The translations under genes and the position numbers were made by a program. DNA of 64,000 bases. Source: Pseudomonas fluorescens (lineage in GTDB: Bacteria; Pseudomonadota; Gammaproteobacteria; Pseudomonadales; Pseudomonadaceae). The DNA lies in NCBI RefSeq assembly GCF_902498185.1, contig NZ_CABVIX010000011.1:62001-126000 (forward strand), in the 5' to 3' direction. Shown here piece after piece: positions 51,802 to 59,223 of the stretch; positions within the stretch are counted from its first letter, which is position 1, and every line of letters begins with the position of its first letter. Below the pieces are notes generated by a model. That model did no database searches. It was not told the origin of the DNA and saw only the letters and a list, made by a program, of their open reading frames with translations.

Positions 51802-52689
51802 ATGCGTCGCCTGCTGACTGGCATCTTCGTGGCCCTCCTGCTGCTGCTCAACACCTTGGTGATGATTGGCCCGCTGCTGGTCTTCGCCCTGCTCAAACTT
51901 GTGCTGCCTGGCCGCTTCCGCGACTATGCTTCAGCCGGAGTGATGTGGATAGCCGAGAGTTGGGCTGAAGTCGACAAGCTGATCTTCGCACTATGCATCC
52001 CCACTCAATGGGACATCCGTGGCGCCGACAACCTGCGCAAGGACACCTCGTATCTCGCGGTGAGCAACCACCAGACCTGGGTGGACATCCCCGCGCTGAT
52101 CGAAAGCCTCAACCGCCGCACGCCCTTCTTCAAGTTCTTCCTCAAGAAAGAGCTGATCTGGGTGCCGCTGCTGGGCCTGGCCTGGTGGGGCCTGGACTAC
52201 CCCTTCATGAAGCGCTACAGCAAGGCGTTCCTCGACAAGAACCCTCACCTCAAGGGCCAGGACCTGGCGATCACCAAGGCCGCTTGCGAGCTGTTCAAGC
52301 GCCAGCCGGTCACCGTGGTGAACTACCTCGAAGGGACCCGTTTCACCGAGGCCAAGCACCGCGAGCAGCAGTCGCCGTTCCGCCACCTGCTCAAGCCCAA
52401 GGCCGGCGGCGTGGCCTTCGTGCTGGCCGCGCTGGGCGAGCAGCTCGATGCGCTGCTCGATGTCACCATCGTCTACCCCGGCGACAAGGCCCCCGGCTTC
52501 TGGGACCTGCTCAATGGCAGCATCCCGCGGGTGATCATCGATATCCAGGTGCGCGAACTGGCGCCAGCGCTGTGGGCCGGGGATTACGAGAGCGACCCGC
52601 AGTTCCGGCAGAGGGTGCAGGGCTGGGTGAACCAGCTGTGGCATGAGAAGGATGAGCGGATCGAGAGGTTGCGGGCAGAGTTGCGTTGA
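51802..52689 (+). CDS. PlsC-type acyltransferase (YihG-like)
   Basis: 295-residue membrane acyltransferase of the lysophosphatidate acyltransferase superfamily, close to E. coli YihG. A membrane segment lies at residues 6-30 (TGIFVALLLLLNTLVMIGPLLVFA). Catalytic HX4D is NHQTWVD; the acceptor-binding motif is NYLEGTRFT; KELIWVPLLGLAWWGLDYPFM is typical of the group. The product is probably phosphatidic acid or a related lipid. Start MRRLLTG was chosen over an ATG ten codons upstream by fit to the family. Confidence 0.88.
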   Translation: MRRLLTGIFVALLLLLNTLVMIGPLLVFALLKLVLPGRFRDYASAGVMWIAESWAEVDKLIFALCIPTQWDIRGADNLRKDTSYLAVSNHQTWVDIPALIESLNRRTPFFKFFLKKELIWVPLLGLAWWGLDYPFMKRYSKAFLDKNPHLKGQDLAITKAACELFKRQPVTVVNYLEGTRFTEAKHREQQSPFRHLLKPKAGGVAFVLAALGEQLDALLDVTIVYPGDKAPGFWDLLNGSIPRVIIDIQVRELAPALWAGDYESDPQFRQRVQGWVNQLWHEKDERIERLRAELR

Positions 52690-52759
52690 TGCTCTTTCTG
52701 ACACTTGCATGGCCCCAGGATACAAGAACAGTATCTAGAGCCTTATTCGGAGCCTTGTC

Positions 52760-52961
52760 ATGCAGAATTCTTTCGACGCAGCCGTAGACATAACCGTGGA
52801 TTCGGACGAATCCCTCATCGAGCGGCTCGACGATCTTGTCTTGGCAGAGATTGCCAGGGCCCGGTCAAGCGACGTATCTATTCCTGTAGAACTGGAAAAT
52901 CTCTAGGCGCGTACTCATCCAGCTGGATGACCTGTATCTGCTCAACGAGACTTCAAGGTGA
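52760..52961 (+). pseudogene. Small gene with an apparent frameshift (or 48-aa small protein)
   Basis: A 48-codon frame with GGAG 8 nt before its ATG runs MQNSFDAAVDITVDSDESL... and stops at an amber codon (52904-52906) after VELENL. If one T at about 52904 is ignored, the frame continues cleanly as RRVLIQLDDLYLLNETSR and stops at 52959-52961, giving about 66 residues of acidic, helical character. The continuation in exact register suggests a recent single-base frameshift or a sequence error. No family recognised. It lies between the acyltransferase and a convergent DUF2780 gene. Confidence 0.5.
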
Positions 52962-52974
52962 CCTTCAAGTCTCG
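52946..52974. terminator. 29-bp near-perfect palindrome between convergent genes
   Basis: Arms cgagacttcaaggt / accttcaagtctcg around a single central base, with one mismatched pair. The stop codon of the frameshifted small gene falls in its centre and the DUF2780 stop lies 11 bp away. No T-run follows; it may block transcription from both sides or be an operator-like site. Confidence 0.5.
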
Positions 52975-52984
52975 CTTCTGTGCC

Positions 52985-53563
52985 TTATACCGAAGGCGAG
53001 GTGACCGCCGTTGCCGGCGTCTCCCACAAGCTGCCCAGGCTCTGCAGCAACGATCCACCGATTCCCTGCTGCCCCAAGTACTGCAAGATCAGCGGCGCGA
53101 ATTGCCCGATCATGCCCGTATCCATGCCCAGCGCACTGAACGCGCTGTTCAGGTCATTGCGGTCCTCGACATTGCCCAGCGCATTGCTCAAGGCCGACGT
53201 ACTTTCGCTGTTCTTGCCCAGCAGTTCGCCGAGCCCATTGAGCCCGCCCAGGGCGTTGGCCCCGGAGATCAGGTCCAGGCCCGGCACGGCCTTGGTCAGC
53301 TGTGAATAGTCGGCATCGCTCAGGTTGTTGCGCGCCAGGCCCAGCATCGCGCCCGCGCCGCCGACGGCCTGCTCCGGGGTGACCTTGAGCTCGCTGCCGA
53401 GGGTATTGAGCAGATTGGCCGAAGCCTCGGGCGCTTGTACGGCCGCGCCTTGCTTGTTCTGGTTCTGCATGGCGGACACGGCATTGGCCGCATCATTGAG
53501 GTTGAAGGCGAACACCGGGCTCGCGGCCAGGGTGATCAGGGTTGCCAGGGTGAATGCTTTCAT
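52985..53563 (-). CDS. DUF2780-family exported protein
   Basis: 192-residue protein of the DUF2780 type. Signal peptide MKAFTLATLITLAASPVFA (cleavage ~19-20), then low-complexity Asn/Gln-rich stretch, then an Ala/Gly/Leu-rich helical region (VTPEQAVGGAGAMLGLARNNLSDADYSQL, ALGMDTGMIGQFAPLILQYLGQQG) characteristic of the family. Function unknown; periplasmic location is likely. GAGGT precedes the ATG. Next upstream is the TnpB element, whose insertion point lies ~80 bp before this start, so its promoter may be displaced. Confidence 0.82.
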   Translation of the reverse strand: MKAFTLATLITLAASPVFAFNLNDAANAVSAMQNQNKQGAAVQAPEASANLLNTLGSELKVTPEQAVGGAGAMLGLARNNLSDADYSQLTKAVPGLDLISGANALGGLNGLGELLGKNSESTSALSNALGNVEDRNDLNSAFSALGMDTGMIGQFAPLILQYLGQQGIGGSLLQSLGSLWETPATAVTSPSV

Positions 53564-53644
53564 CGAAAGAGACCTCGTCGGCCGAAGTGGCCAGGGAAAA
53601 CGAGATATTGGACTGGGCCTGTCGACGATTGTTCCAGGCCGACT

Positions 53645-53790
53645 TTGACATCCTCCCCCGCCTAAAGGCAGGGGATTCCTACGGTGCTACACGAGGATTC
53701 TCGCGTAGTCGCTTCGGTGGGTTCCTGCTTCATCGAGCGGCCTGACTGCACCGTCTCTCCACTGGCTGCAACGCGGTGTCCCCGCGCCAA
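53645..53790 (-). ncRNA. Candidate omegaRNA (reRNA) scaffold of TnpB
   Basis: In IS200/IS605 elements the guide RNA is made from the tnpB 3' end and right end, with the guide taken from the flank just beyond the element. Here the right-end hairpin overlaps the last codons and the stop (53662-53664), and the flank that would be the guide reads AGTCGGCCTGGAACAATC on the minus strand from about 53644 downward. Extent is inferred from the family. Confidence 0.4.
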
Positions 53791-54906
53791 TATGTTGATC
53801 GCGCCGACCACATCGGCGTTTTCCTCGAGGCCGCAGGCCACGCACCGGAATTGCGCTTGTGTCCTGCGGTTGGCCGCATCCACATGGCCGCACTGCGGAC
53901 ACGTACGGCTGGTGTTATGCGGCGGCACCGCAATGAGCAACCCGCCCGCCCATTGCAGTTTGTAGTCCAGTTGCCGCCTGAACTCGAACCAGCCTTGATC
54001 GAGGATGGCCTTGTTCAGGCCGGACTTGGCCTGCACGTTCTTGCCCGGTGTTTCGACCGTGCCTGCCGCTGACTTGGACATGTTGCTCACCTGTAAGTCC
54101 TCAATGCACACCATCGCGTGGTTTTGGCTGATGGCGGTCGTGGCCTTGTGCAGGTAGTCGCGGCGGGCGTTGCCGATTCGGGCGTGAATGCGCTGGACTC
54201 GGGCTTTCGCCTTCTTCCAGTTGTTGCTGAATCGGGTCTTGTGACTCATCGCCCGCTGCGCGCGGCGCAACCGGACTTCATGCGTCTTGAAGCTGGCCAG
54301 CGGCGCAAGATGGCTGCCGTCGCTCATCGTGGCGAAGCGGACAATGCCGACGTCGATGCCGATGGCGGTGGTGGCCTGCGGCACAGGTTGTTCGACTTCG
54401 CGCTGGGTCTGGATGCTCACACACCATTTGCCCGCGCTCAGGCTGACGGTGACGTTCCTGACCGCGCCCAGCACCTCGCGGCTGTTGCGGTAGCGCAGCC
54501 AGCCCAGCTTGGGCAAGAAAATGCGGCTATTGGCCTGATCGAGCTTGATCTGCTTCGGATCGGGATAGCGCAAGCGGTCGGATTGGCCTTTCTTCTTGAA
54601 GCGCGGGAAGGCTGCGCGCTTGGCGAAGAAATTGGCATAGGCGCGCTCCAGGTCCTTGAGCGTTTGTTGCAGCGGATGCACCGGCGCATCCTTGAGCCAC
54701 GGCGTCTCCAGCCCATTGCGCCACGCCGTGAGTTGCTTGCACAGTCCGGCATAGCCCAGCTTCTTTTCGCCTTGCTCGTAGCGTGCCTTCTGCATCGCCA
54801 GCGCCTTGTTGAACACGAACCGGCACGACCCCGCGAAGCGGCGCATGTCGCGCTGCTGCTCGCCGGTCGGCATCAGTTCGTATTTGAAGGCTTGAAGACG
54901 TTGCAT
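53662..54906 (-). CDS. tnpB: RNA-guided endonuclease TnpB
   Basis: 414-residue TnpB, the RNA-guided nuclease of IS200/IS605 elements and ancestor type of Cas12. N-terminal MQRLQAFKYELMPTGEQQRDMRRFAGSCRFVFNKAL is the OrfB helix-turn-helix region. The RuvC triad is complete: Asp185 in IGIDVG, Glu269 in CIEDLQV, Asp364 in NADVVGAINI. The zinc finger has Cys336, Cys339, Cys355 and Cys358. Start at 54906 fits the family; the frame open to 55062 is not conserved coding. No tnpA neighbour. All catalytic residues are present, so the protein may be active. Confidence 0.93.
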   Translation of the reverse strand: MQRLQAFKYELMPTGEQQRDMRRFAGSCRFVFNKALAMQKARYEQGEKKLGYAGLCKQLTAWRNGLETPWLKDAPVHPLQQTLKDLERAYANFFAKRAAFPRFKKKGQSDRLRYPDPKQIKLDQANSRIFLPKLGWLRYRNSREVLGAVRNVTVSLSAGKWCVSIQTQREVEQPVPQATTAIGIDVGIVRFATMSDGSHLAPLASFKTHEVRLRRAQRAMSHKTRFSNNWKKAKARVQRIHARIGNARRDYLHKATTAISQNHAMVCIEDLQVSNMSKSAAGTVETPGKNVQAKSGLNKAILDQGWFEFRRQLDYKLQWAGGLLIAVPPHNTSRTCPQCGHVDAANRRTQAQFRCVACGLEENADVVGAINILARGHRVAASGETVQSGRSMKQEPTEATTRESSCSTVGIPCL

Positions 54907-55189
54907 GGGGATAATATAGGTGGGTCCATGAGCCACGACAACGACCTTCGCCACGCAAGACATTGCATCTTCCTGATGCATCCGCAAGAAACCGTGGGGC
55001 GGCGCACTGTGGTCGCCCTCCTGCTTTGCCGGTAGCTGCGGCGGCGCTCCTCTCGAAATCATCCGCCACTACATCGGGCAGCAGCAAACGCCGCATTGAC
55101 TTCCACCACCGCAAAGGACGCCTTCGGCGTCCGCGCTTTGCTTCCCCGCCCTGAAGGACGGAGCTTGACGCGCACCGGGTCAAGACAAT

Positions 55190-55266
55190 TCGCGGCTTCA
55201 GCCGCGAACACCGGCGCAGCCGGTGCCAGACACCACATCAACCTCTTCGCGGCTGAAGCCGCACAC
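55190..55266. repeat. REP pair (BIME-like), copy 1
   Basis: Two opposed palindromic arms, cgcggcttcagccgcg and tcgcggctgaagccgc, flank the stem caccggcgcagccggtg. The same unit in inverse orientation occurs at 59069-59150. P. putida genomes carry many such pairs. It adjoins the left end of the TnpB element. The rest of the gap to 55378 has no gene. Confidence 0.8.
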
Positions 55267-55378
55267 AGGTCCGGCGCAGGCCTCAGAGCACTGCTGTACC
55301 TGTGGAGCTGACTTGCCAGGTCTCATCAAAGACAGTGGCTACCACAGGCATCACCTGCGCCCTGCGATTGCGCGGACG

Positions 55379-55687
55379 CTAGCTCACTTCATGAAACGCC
55401 GACTCAGGCCTCTGCCTGAGCGCCCCCACCACGGCATCACCCTGCCCCAGCGCTATCTCCATGTTCTGCATGCACACCGCCAGCAATCGCTTCACCTCGT
55501 CATCGGCCGAAGCCTGGTAAGCGTGGAAACAATCGTTGTAGGAAAACAGGAGGTAATGGCAGAGACTCATCAGCACTTCTTCGATGGGCACGAGGCCTTG
55601 GAAGATAGCGGTGGAAAGTGTCTGGCCGGGTGGCAGCTCGAATTTGGTGTGGAGGTCTTCGGGTGGGTCTGGGACGATCTTTTTCAT
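55379..55687 (-). CDS. Small acidic protein of unknown function (DUF3077/DUF6124-like)
   Basis: 102-residue protein starting MKKIVPDPPEDLHTKFELPP. The MKKIxPDPP opening and all-helical rest (IEEVLMSLCHYLLFSYNDCFHAYQ...VKRLLAVCMQNMEIALG) resemble the short Pseudomonas-specific families annotated DUF3077 or DUF6124, whose function is unknown; the assignment is by pattern, not certain. AGGAA lies 6 nt before the chosen ATG. A longer frame to 55819 exists, but its extra part coincides with a strong RNA fold and is better seen as leader. Divergent from the RHS gene. Confidence 0.7.
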   Translation of the reverse strand: MKKIVPDPPEDLHTKFELPPGQTLSTAIFQGLVPIEEVLMSLCHYLLFSYNDCFHAYQASADDEVKRLLAVCMQNMEIALGQGDAVVGALRQRPESAFHEVS

Positions 55688-55722
55688 AGAAATTCCTGAA
55701 CGCAGTTGGGGCTGCACCATTC

Positions 55723-55859
55723 GTTTCCACACTAAGGGTGGCAGCTGTACACGGGGTGGAAAACCGAGCGCATTCAGGAAAACCCGGTAGGCATGAAGCC
55801 TCCCGCGTACAGCCGCCATGACGACAACAACCTGAAATGCATAACCCGGGTTTCCACAC
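55723..55859 (-). promoter_or_regulatory. Structured leader of the small gene at 55379-55687
   Basis: On the minus strand, GGCGGCTGTACGCGGG (plus 55802-55817) can pair with CCCGTGTACAGCTGCC (plus 55740-55755) to form a 16-bp helix containing two G-U pairs. Inside it lies a small hairpin AGGC-ttcat-GCCT. Two copies of GTGTGGAAAC (plus 55850-55859 and 55723-55732) flank the helix. The fold lies 36-150 nt before the start codon, as a regulatory leader would. The 464-bp gap to the RHS gene holds nothing else clear. Confidence 0.55.
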
Positions 55860-56151
55860 CCGATCGCTGAACCGACAGCGACCCAGCGAGACTAGTAGGA
55901 CAGGCTACCCAGGGCAATCAGAAGGGAGTCGACAGGCCGCGTAGGATATTTCCCTCCTCTCAACTTGCCTAGTAATTAAATGTTTCGAAGCGCTGCGATA
56001 GGCCATGTGCAGCGTCCTTCTGGCTAGGCATAAGCCACGGCAGTAAATGTCACCTGATATTTCTGTCAGTTGTAGGGCTTGGTGGAGCTGCAGACACTGA
56101 AAGACCGCCCCAACTCCGGCGCACGTCTGCACCGCTACGAGGAAGAATCGT

Positions 56152-57186
56152 TTGAAAATCAAAAATAGCAAGGTCTTGTACTTTTATCAGAATGGCGAAT
56201 TATCCACCGCCAGCACAGAGAAGAGAACCCAAACTTTTGTGCGCCACAATCGCTATACCTTAGCCGAGAAGCTGGAAGAGACCGGTATATGCGAGAACCG
56301 ATTAGTGGCAATCGATGGCCAAGGATCAATTTTAAACAGCCGTGGATCAGTGGATTCAAAAATACATTCGTACACTGCTTTCGGCTATGATCCAGACGGG
56401 CCAGAGAGCTTCCCTGATTTAGGTTTTGCCGGGCAACTCCGTGATTCGGCAGGCCTGTATGTATTGGGCAAGGGCTATCGAGCTTATCAGCCAACGCTGA
56501 TGCGCTTTCACTCACCTGACAGCTTCAGCCCGTTTGGACAGGGTGGGATAAACCCCTATTCGTACTGCGAAGGAGACCCTGCCAACTATAGCGATCCCAC
56601 CGGCCACATGAGAGCAGTCGCTCCTGTGCCTGGCCGTACTGCACCACCGCCCAACTATTCAGAGGCAATGAAAGGTCGACTCCCTAGTTACAAAGCTGCC
56701 TCGGCGGCGCCTCCTGGATACGATACTGCTATCGCACGCATGGCAGGCCAGAAAGCGATCTCAAAAGACCGAGCAATTCCTACAGCGGAGTCGGTCTTCA
56801 GGAACCCAACCGAATCGGTTCATGCCCCTTCGGCACCTATGCTTGAGGCTTACGCCCCGTCGGCACCTGTGTTTGAGCCTCGCGCCCCTTCTGCGCCTGC
56901 TTTCGATCCCTACAGTCCCTCAGCTCCTCCACTTGCCCACCAACTAAATGGTGTCGCAAGCACGTACACCGCGCCCAGTGCTCCACCCGCTCTGGCTATT
57001 TCAAGGAATCGTCAGCTAAGAATCGATCAACTGACTTCGCGCATGGATATTTTGAGATCCGATATTCGCACTTTGGAGCGCGACGGCAGATTTCATGCCC
57101 GCCTCCAACGCCAGGAACTGCAGCAGTTAAGTGACCGAACTTATCGTCTATACCACACACCTTCCGGTCAAAGATCACGTCGATGA
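56152..57186 (+). CDS. Orphan RHS-repeat-associated core protein with PPxY/PSAP-rich tail
   Basis: 344-residue protein. Residues ~1-70 are an RHS-linked head (VLYFYQNGELSTAS...YTLAEK). Residues 72-152 are the RHS-associated core (YTAFGYDP, GFAGQLRDSAGLYVLGKGYRAY, RFHSPDSFSPFGQGGINPYSYC, ending DPTGH), the point after which RHS toxins switch to a variable tip. The tip (153-344) is Pro/Ala/Ser-rich with PPNY (166-169), PPGY (187-190) and five PSAP motifs at 226, 236, 246, 256 and 275, then a basic helical end. TTG start with GAGGAAG just upstream. No long RHS repeat barrel, VgrG or PAAR gene nearby. Local GC is lower than its neighbours, suggesting transfer. Confidence 0.8.
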   Translation: MKIKNSKVLYFYQNGELSTASTEKRTQTFVRHNRYTLAEKLEETGICENRLVAIDGQGSILNSRGSVDSKIHSYTAFGYDPDGPESFPDLGFAGQLRDSAGLYVLGKGYRAYQPTLMRFHSPDSFSPFGQGGINPYSYCEGDPANYSDPTGHMRAVAPVPGRTAPPPNYSEAMKGRLPSYKAASAAPPGYDTAIARMAGQKAISKDRAIPTAESVFRNPTESVHAPSAPMLEAYAPSAPVFEPRAPSAPAFDPYSPSAPPLAHQLNGVASTYTAPSAPPALAISRNRQLRIDQLTSRMDILRSDIRTLERDGRFHARLQRQELQQLSDRTYRLYHTPSGQRSRR

Positions 57187-57412
57187 ACACAATCCAAAGC
57201 GCTAATGACCGTTCAGAAATTTTATAGTTCGCGTTGAGAGTGAGGGGAAAAAATATATACAGGGCCTCCCGATGATTGGCGGCCCTTCTGATCGGGGCAC
57301 GCGGCGCTCGGAAATCACGCTTTTTCCAAGGCGATTAAACTAGCTTATCCCACCCAGGCGCTCGCACCACAGCAGATCGCAGGTAACTTTCAAAATCAGG
57401 AACACCACAACG

Positions 57413-57616
57413 ATGAACATTCACCATAGTGGCACACTGTATTTCTATGAAGGGAAGAATTTGCTCACCCTAAAGGAGGAAGCAAACAATCGTACTCTAC
57501 TACGCGGCGGGGGACTTATTCTTGCCGAAGAAGCTTGGGGGAGCAAGCGTGGAGCAGAGCTAAGGCCGGCTCGGCCGCACGGATGTCGACAGACATCCGC
57601 GACAGCCGGAAATTGA
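57413..57616 (+). pseudogene. Truncated head of a second RHS-type gene
   Basis: The 67-codon frame begins MNIHHSGTLYFYEGKNLLTL... and its first ~45 residues align with the head of the preceding RHS protein (LYFY-x-G, L-x-T, E-x3-RT, LAE-x-W/L). After GSKRG the match ends and the frame runs into unrelated sequence with a stop, so the RHS core is missing. This looks like a decayed tandem copy or a silent cassette. AGGA lies 11 nt before the ATG. The 226-bp gap before it shows no other gene. Confidence 0.6.
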
Positions 57617-57656
57617 CTCAGTGAAACCAAGACCCTTTACGTATAGGCATTGAGGC

Positions 57657-58856
57657 TCACGCCGCACTGAACGCCTTGTGCGGATCAATCACAAACTTCT
57701 TCGGCACGCCCGCGTCGAACTCGCCATACCCCTGTGGCGCCTGGTCCAGGCTGATCACCTGCACGCCCACCACTTCGGCGATGTTGATGCGGTCCCACAT
57801 GATGGCCTGCATCAGCTGGCGGTTGTACTTCATGGTCGGCGTCTGGCCGGTATGGAAGCTGTGCGATTTCGCCCAGCCCAGGCCAAAGCGGATGCTCAGC
57901 GCCCCAAGTTTCGCGGCGGCATCGGCAGCGCCTGGGTCTTCGGTCACGTACAGGCCGGGGATGCCGATCTTGCCAGCCACGCGGGTCACCTGCATCAGCG
58001 AGTTGAGCACGGTGGCCGGGGCTTCGTGCTTGACGCCCTCGTGACCATGGCCGCGGGCCTCGAAACCAACGGCGTCGATGGCGCAGTCCACTTCCGGCTC
58101 GCCAAGGATGTCGACGATCTGCTCGTGCAACGGGGTGTCCTTGGACAGGTCGACCACTTCGAAGCCCTGGGACTTGGCATGGGCCAGGCGGGCGGGGTTG
58201 AGGTCGCCGACGATGACCACGGCAGCGCCCAGCAGACGGGCGGACGCAGCGGCAGCCAGGCCGACCGGGCCGGCGCCTGCGACATACACCGTGCTGCCTG
58301 GCCCGACGCCTGCGGTGACAGCGCCGTGGTAACCGGTGGGCAGGATGTCGGAGAGGCAGGTCAGGTCACGGATCTTCTCCATGGCCTTGTCGCGGTCAGG
58401 CAGTTTCAGCAGGTTGAAATCGGCATAGGGCACGAGCACGTATTCCGCTTGCCCGCCGGTCCAGTCGCCCATGTCGACGTAGCCGTAGGCGCCACCGGGA
58501 CGGGCCGGGTTCACCGTCAGGCAGACGCCGGTGTGCTGCTCCTTGCAGGAGCGGCAACGACCGCAGGCGACGTTGAATGGCACCGAGACCAGGTCGCCGA
58601 TCTGCAGGCGCTCCACATCGCGCCCCTTTTCGATGATTTCGCCGGTGATCTCGTGGCCCAGCACCAGGCCGACCTGTGCAGTGGTGCGGCCGCGGACCAT
58701 GTGCTGGTCGGAGCCGCAGATGTTGGTGGAGACCACCTTGAGGATCACCCCGTGCTCGATCTTCTTGCCACGTGGGTCTTGCATTTTCGGGTAGTCGATC
58801 TTCTGTACTTCGACTTTTCCGGAGCCGAGATACACCACTCCACGGTTGCCAGACAT
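57657..58856 (-). CDS. fdhA: Glutathione-independent formaldehyde dehydrogenase
   Basis: 399-residue zinc-containing medium-chain dehydrogenase that oxidises formaldehyde to formate with tightly bound NAD+, as in P. putida FdhA. Catalytic zinc ligands Cys47 (NICGSD) and His68 (LGHEITGE); structural zinc Cys98, Cys101, Cys104, Cys112 in CGRCRSCKEQHTGVC; Rossmann GAGPVG near 194-199. GAGGTAAGAGC precedes the ATG. Placed downstream of sox and purU genes on the same strand, it removes the formaldehyde released in sarcosine breakdown. A 367-bp gap with a REP pair separates it from purU. Confidence 0.96.
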   Translation of the reverse strand: MSGNRGVVYLGSGKVEVQKIDYPKMQDPRGKKIEHGVILKVVSTNICGSDQHMVRGRTTAQVGLVLGHEITGEIIEKGRDVERLQIGDLVSVPFNVACGRCRSCKEQHTGVCLTVNPARPGGAYGYVDMGDWTGGQAEYVLVPYADFNLLKLPDRDKAMEKIRDLTCLSDILPTGYHGAVTAGVGPGSTVYVAGAGPVGLAAAASARLLGAAVVIVGDLNPARLAHAKSQGFEVVDLSKDTPLHEQIVDILGEPEVDCAIDAVGFEARGHGHEGVKHEAPATVLNSLMQVTRVAGKIGIPGLYVTEDPGAADAAAKLGALSIRFGLGWAKSHSFHTGQTPTMKYNRQLMQAIMWDRINIAEVVGVQVISLDQAPQGYGEFDAGVPKKFVIDPHKAFSAA

Positions 58857-59068
58857 GCTCTTACCTCGCTTGATTTGTAGTTATGCAGCGGTGGTTGAAG
58901 CGCCGCCCATCCTGGGCTGCATTGGGGGACTGGAATGGAGGAATTGTCGGCTTGTTGCGGGGGGTGGGCGTGGCTGGATGCGACAGTGGCTTGTCTATTT
59001 GCGTTTGGGAAAGGAGGTTGGCGTGGGTGCCAATCGCGGGCAAGCCTTCTCCTGAGAGGTTTGTGAGC

Positions 59069-59150
59069 TGTGGGAGCTTTAGCCGCGAAGAGGACGATGC
59101 GGTGTCTGGCACCGGCTGCGCCGGTGTTCGCGGCTGAAGCCGCTCCCGCG
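59069..59150. repeat. REP pair (BIME-like), copy 2
   Basis: Same unit as 55190-55266 in opposite orientation: gggagctttagccgcgaag, then caccggctgcgccggtg, then cgcggctgaagccgctccc. It occupies the fdhA-purU gap (58857-59223), in which no gene is visible. Confidence 0.8.
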
Positions 59151-59199
59151 ATTAATTTCCAGCACCGTACCAGGTGAGGCACGGATCCATCCGGTGGGA

Positions 59200-59220
59200 G
59201 CGGGCTGCAAGGCAGCCCGC
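59200..59220 (-). terminator. Hairpin after purU
   Basis: Perfect 9-bp stem GCGGGCTGC / GCAGCCCGC with a 3-nt loop, 3 nt beyond the purU stop on the minus strand. It lacks a T-run, so termination would be partial; fdhA may still receive some read-through. Confidence 0.5.
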
Positions 59221-59223
59221 GGG

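Larger units (their letters stand above)
53645..55172 (-). mobile_element. IS200/IS605-family, TnpB-only (IS1341-type) element
   Basis: One tnpB gene bounded on its 3' side by a typical right-end hairpin (CCCCTGCC-TTTAG-GGCGGGG type, 53655-53675) and the sequence GGATGTCAA, where such elements end. On the 5' side a strong hairpin GGACGCC-ttc-GGCGTCC (~55114-55130) and CCCGCCCTGAAGGACGG (~55146-55162) mark the likely left end. No tnpA is present, so the element cannot move alone. The left boundary is uncertain by some tens of bases. A REP pair starts 18 bp outside the left end. Confidence 0.75.

Noticed and set aside
52705..53004. 99-codon plus-strand frame
   Set aside because: Cys/Arg-rich, no ribosome-binding site, overlaps the better small frame and the DUF2780 end.
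54906..55062. N-terminal extension of TnpB by 52 residues
   Set aside because: The extension is not typical of TnpB; the family begins at MQRLQAFKYEL.
55688..55819. N-terminal extension of the small unknown protein by 44 residues
   Set aside because: The region forms a strong RNA helix, and the MKKIVPDPP start has its own ribosome-binding site.
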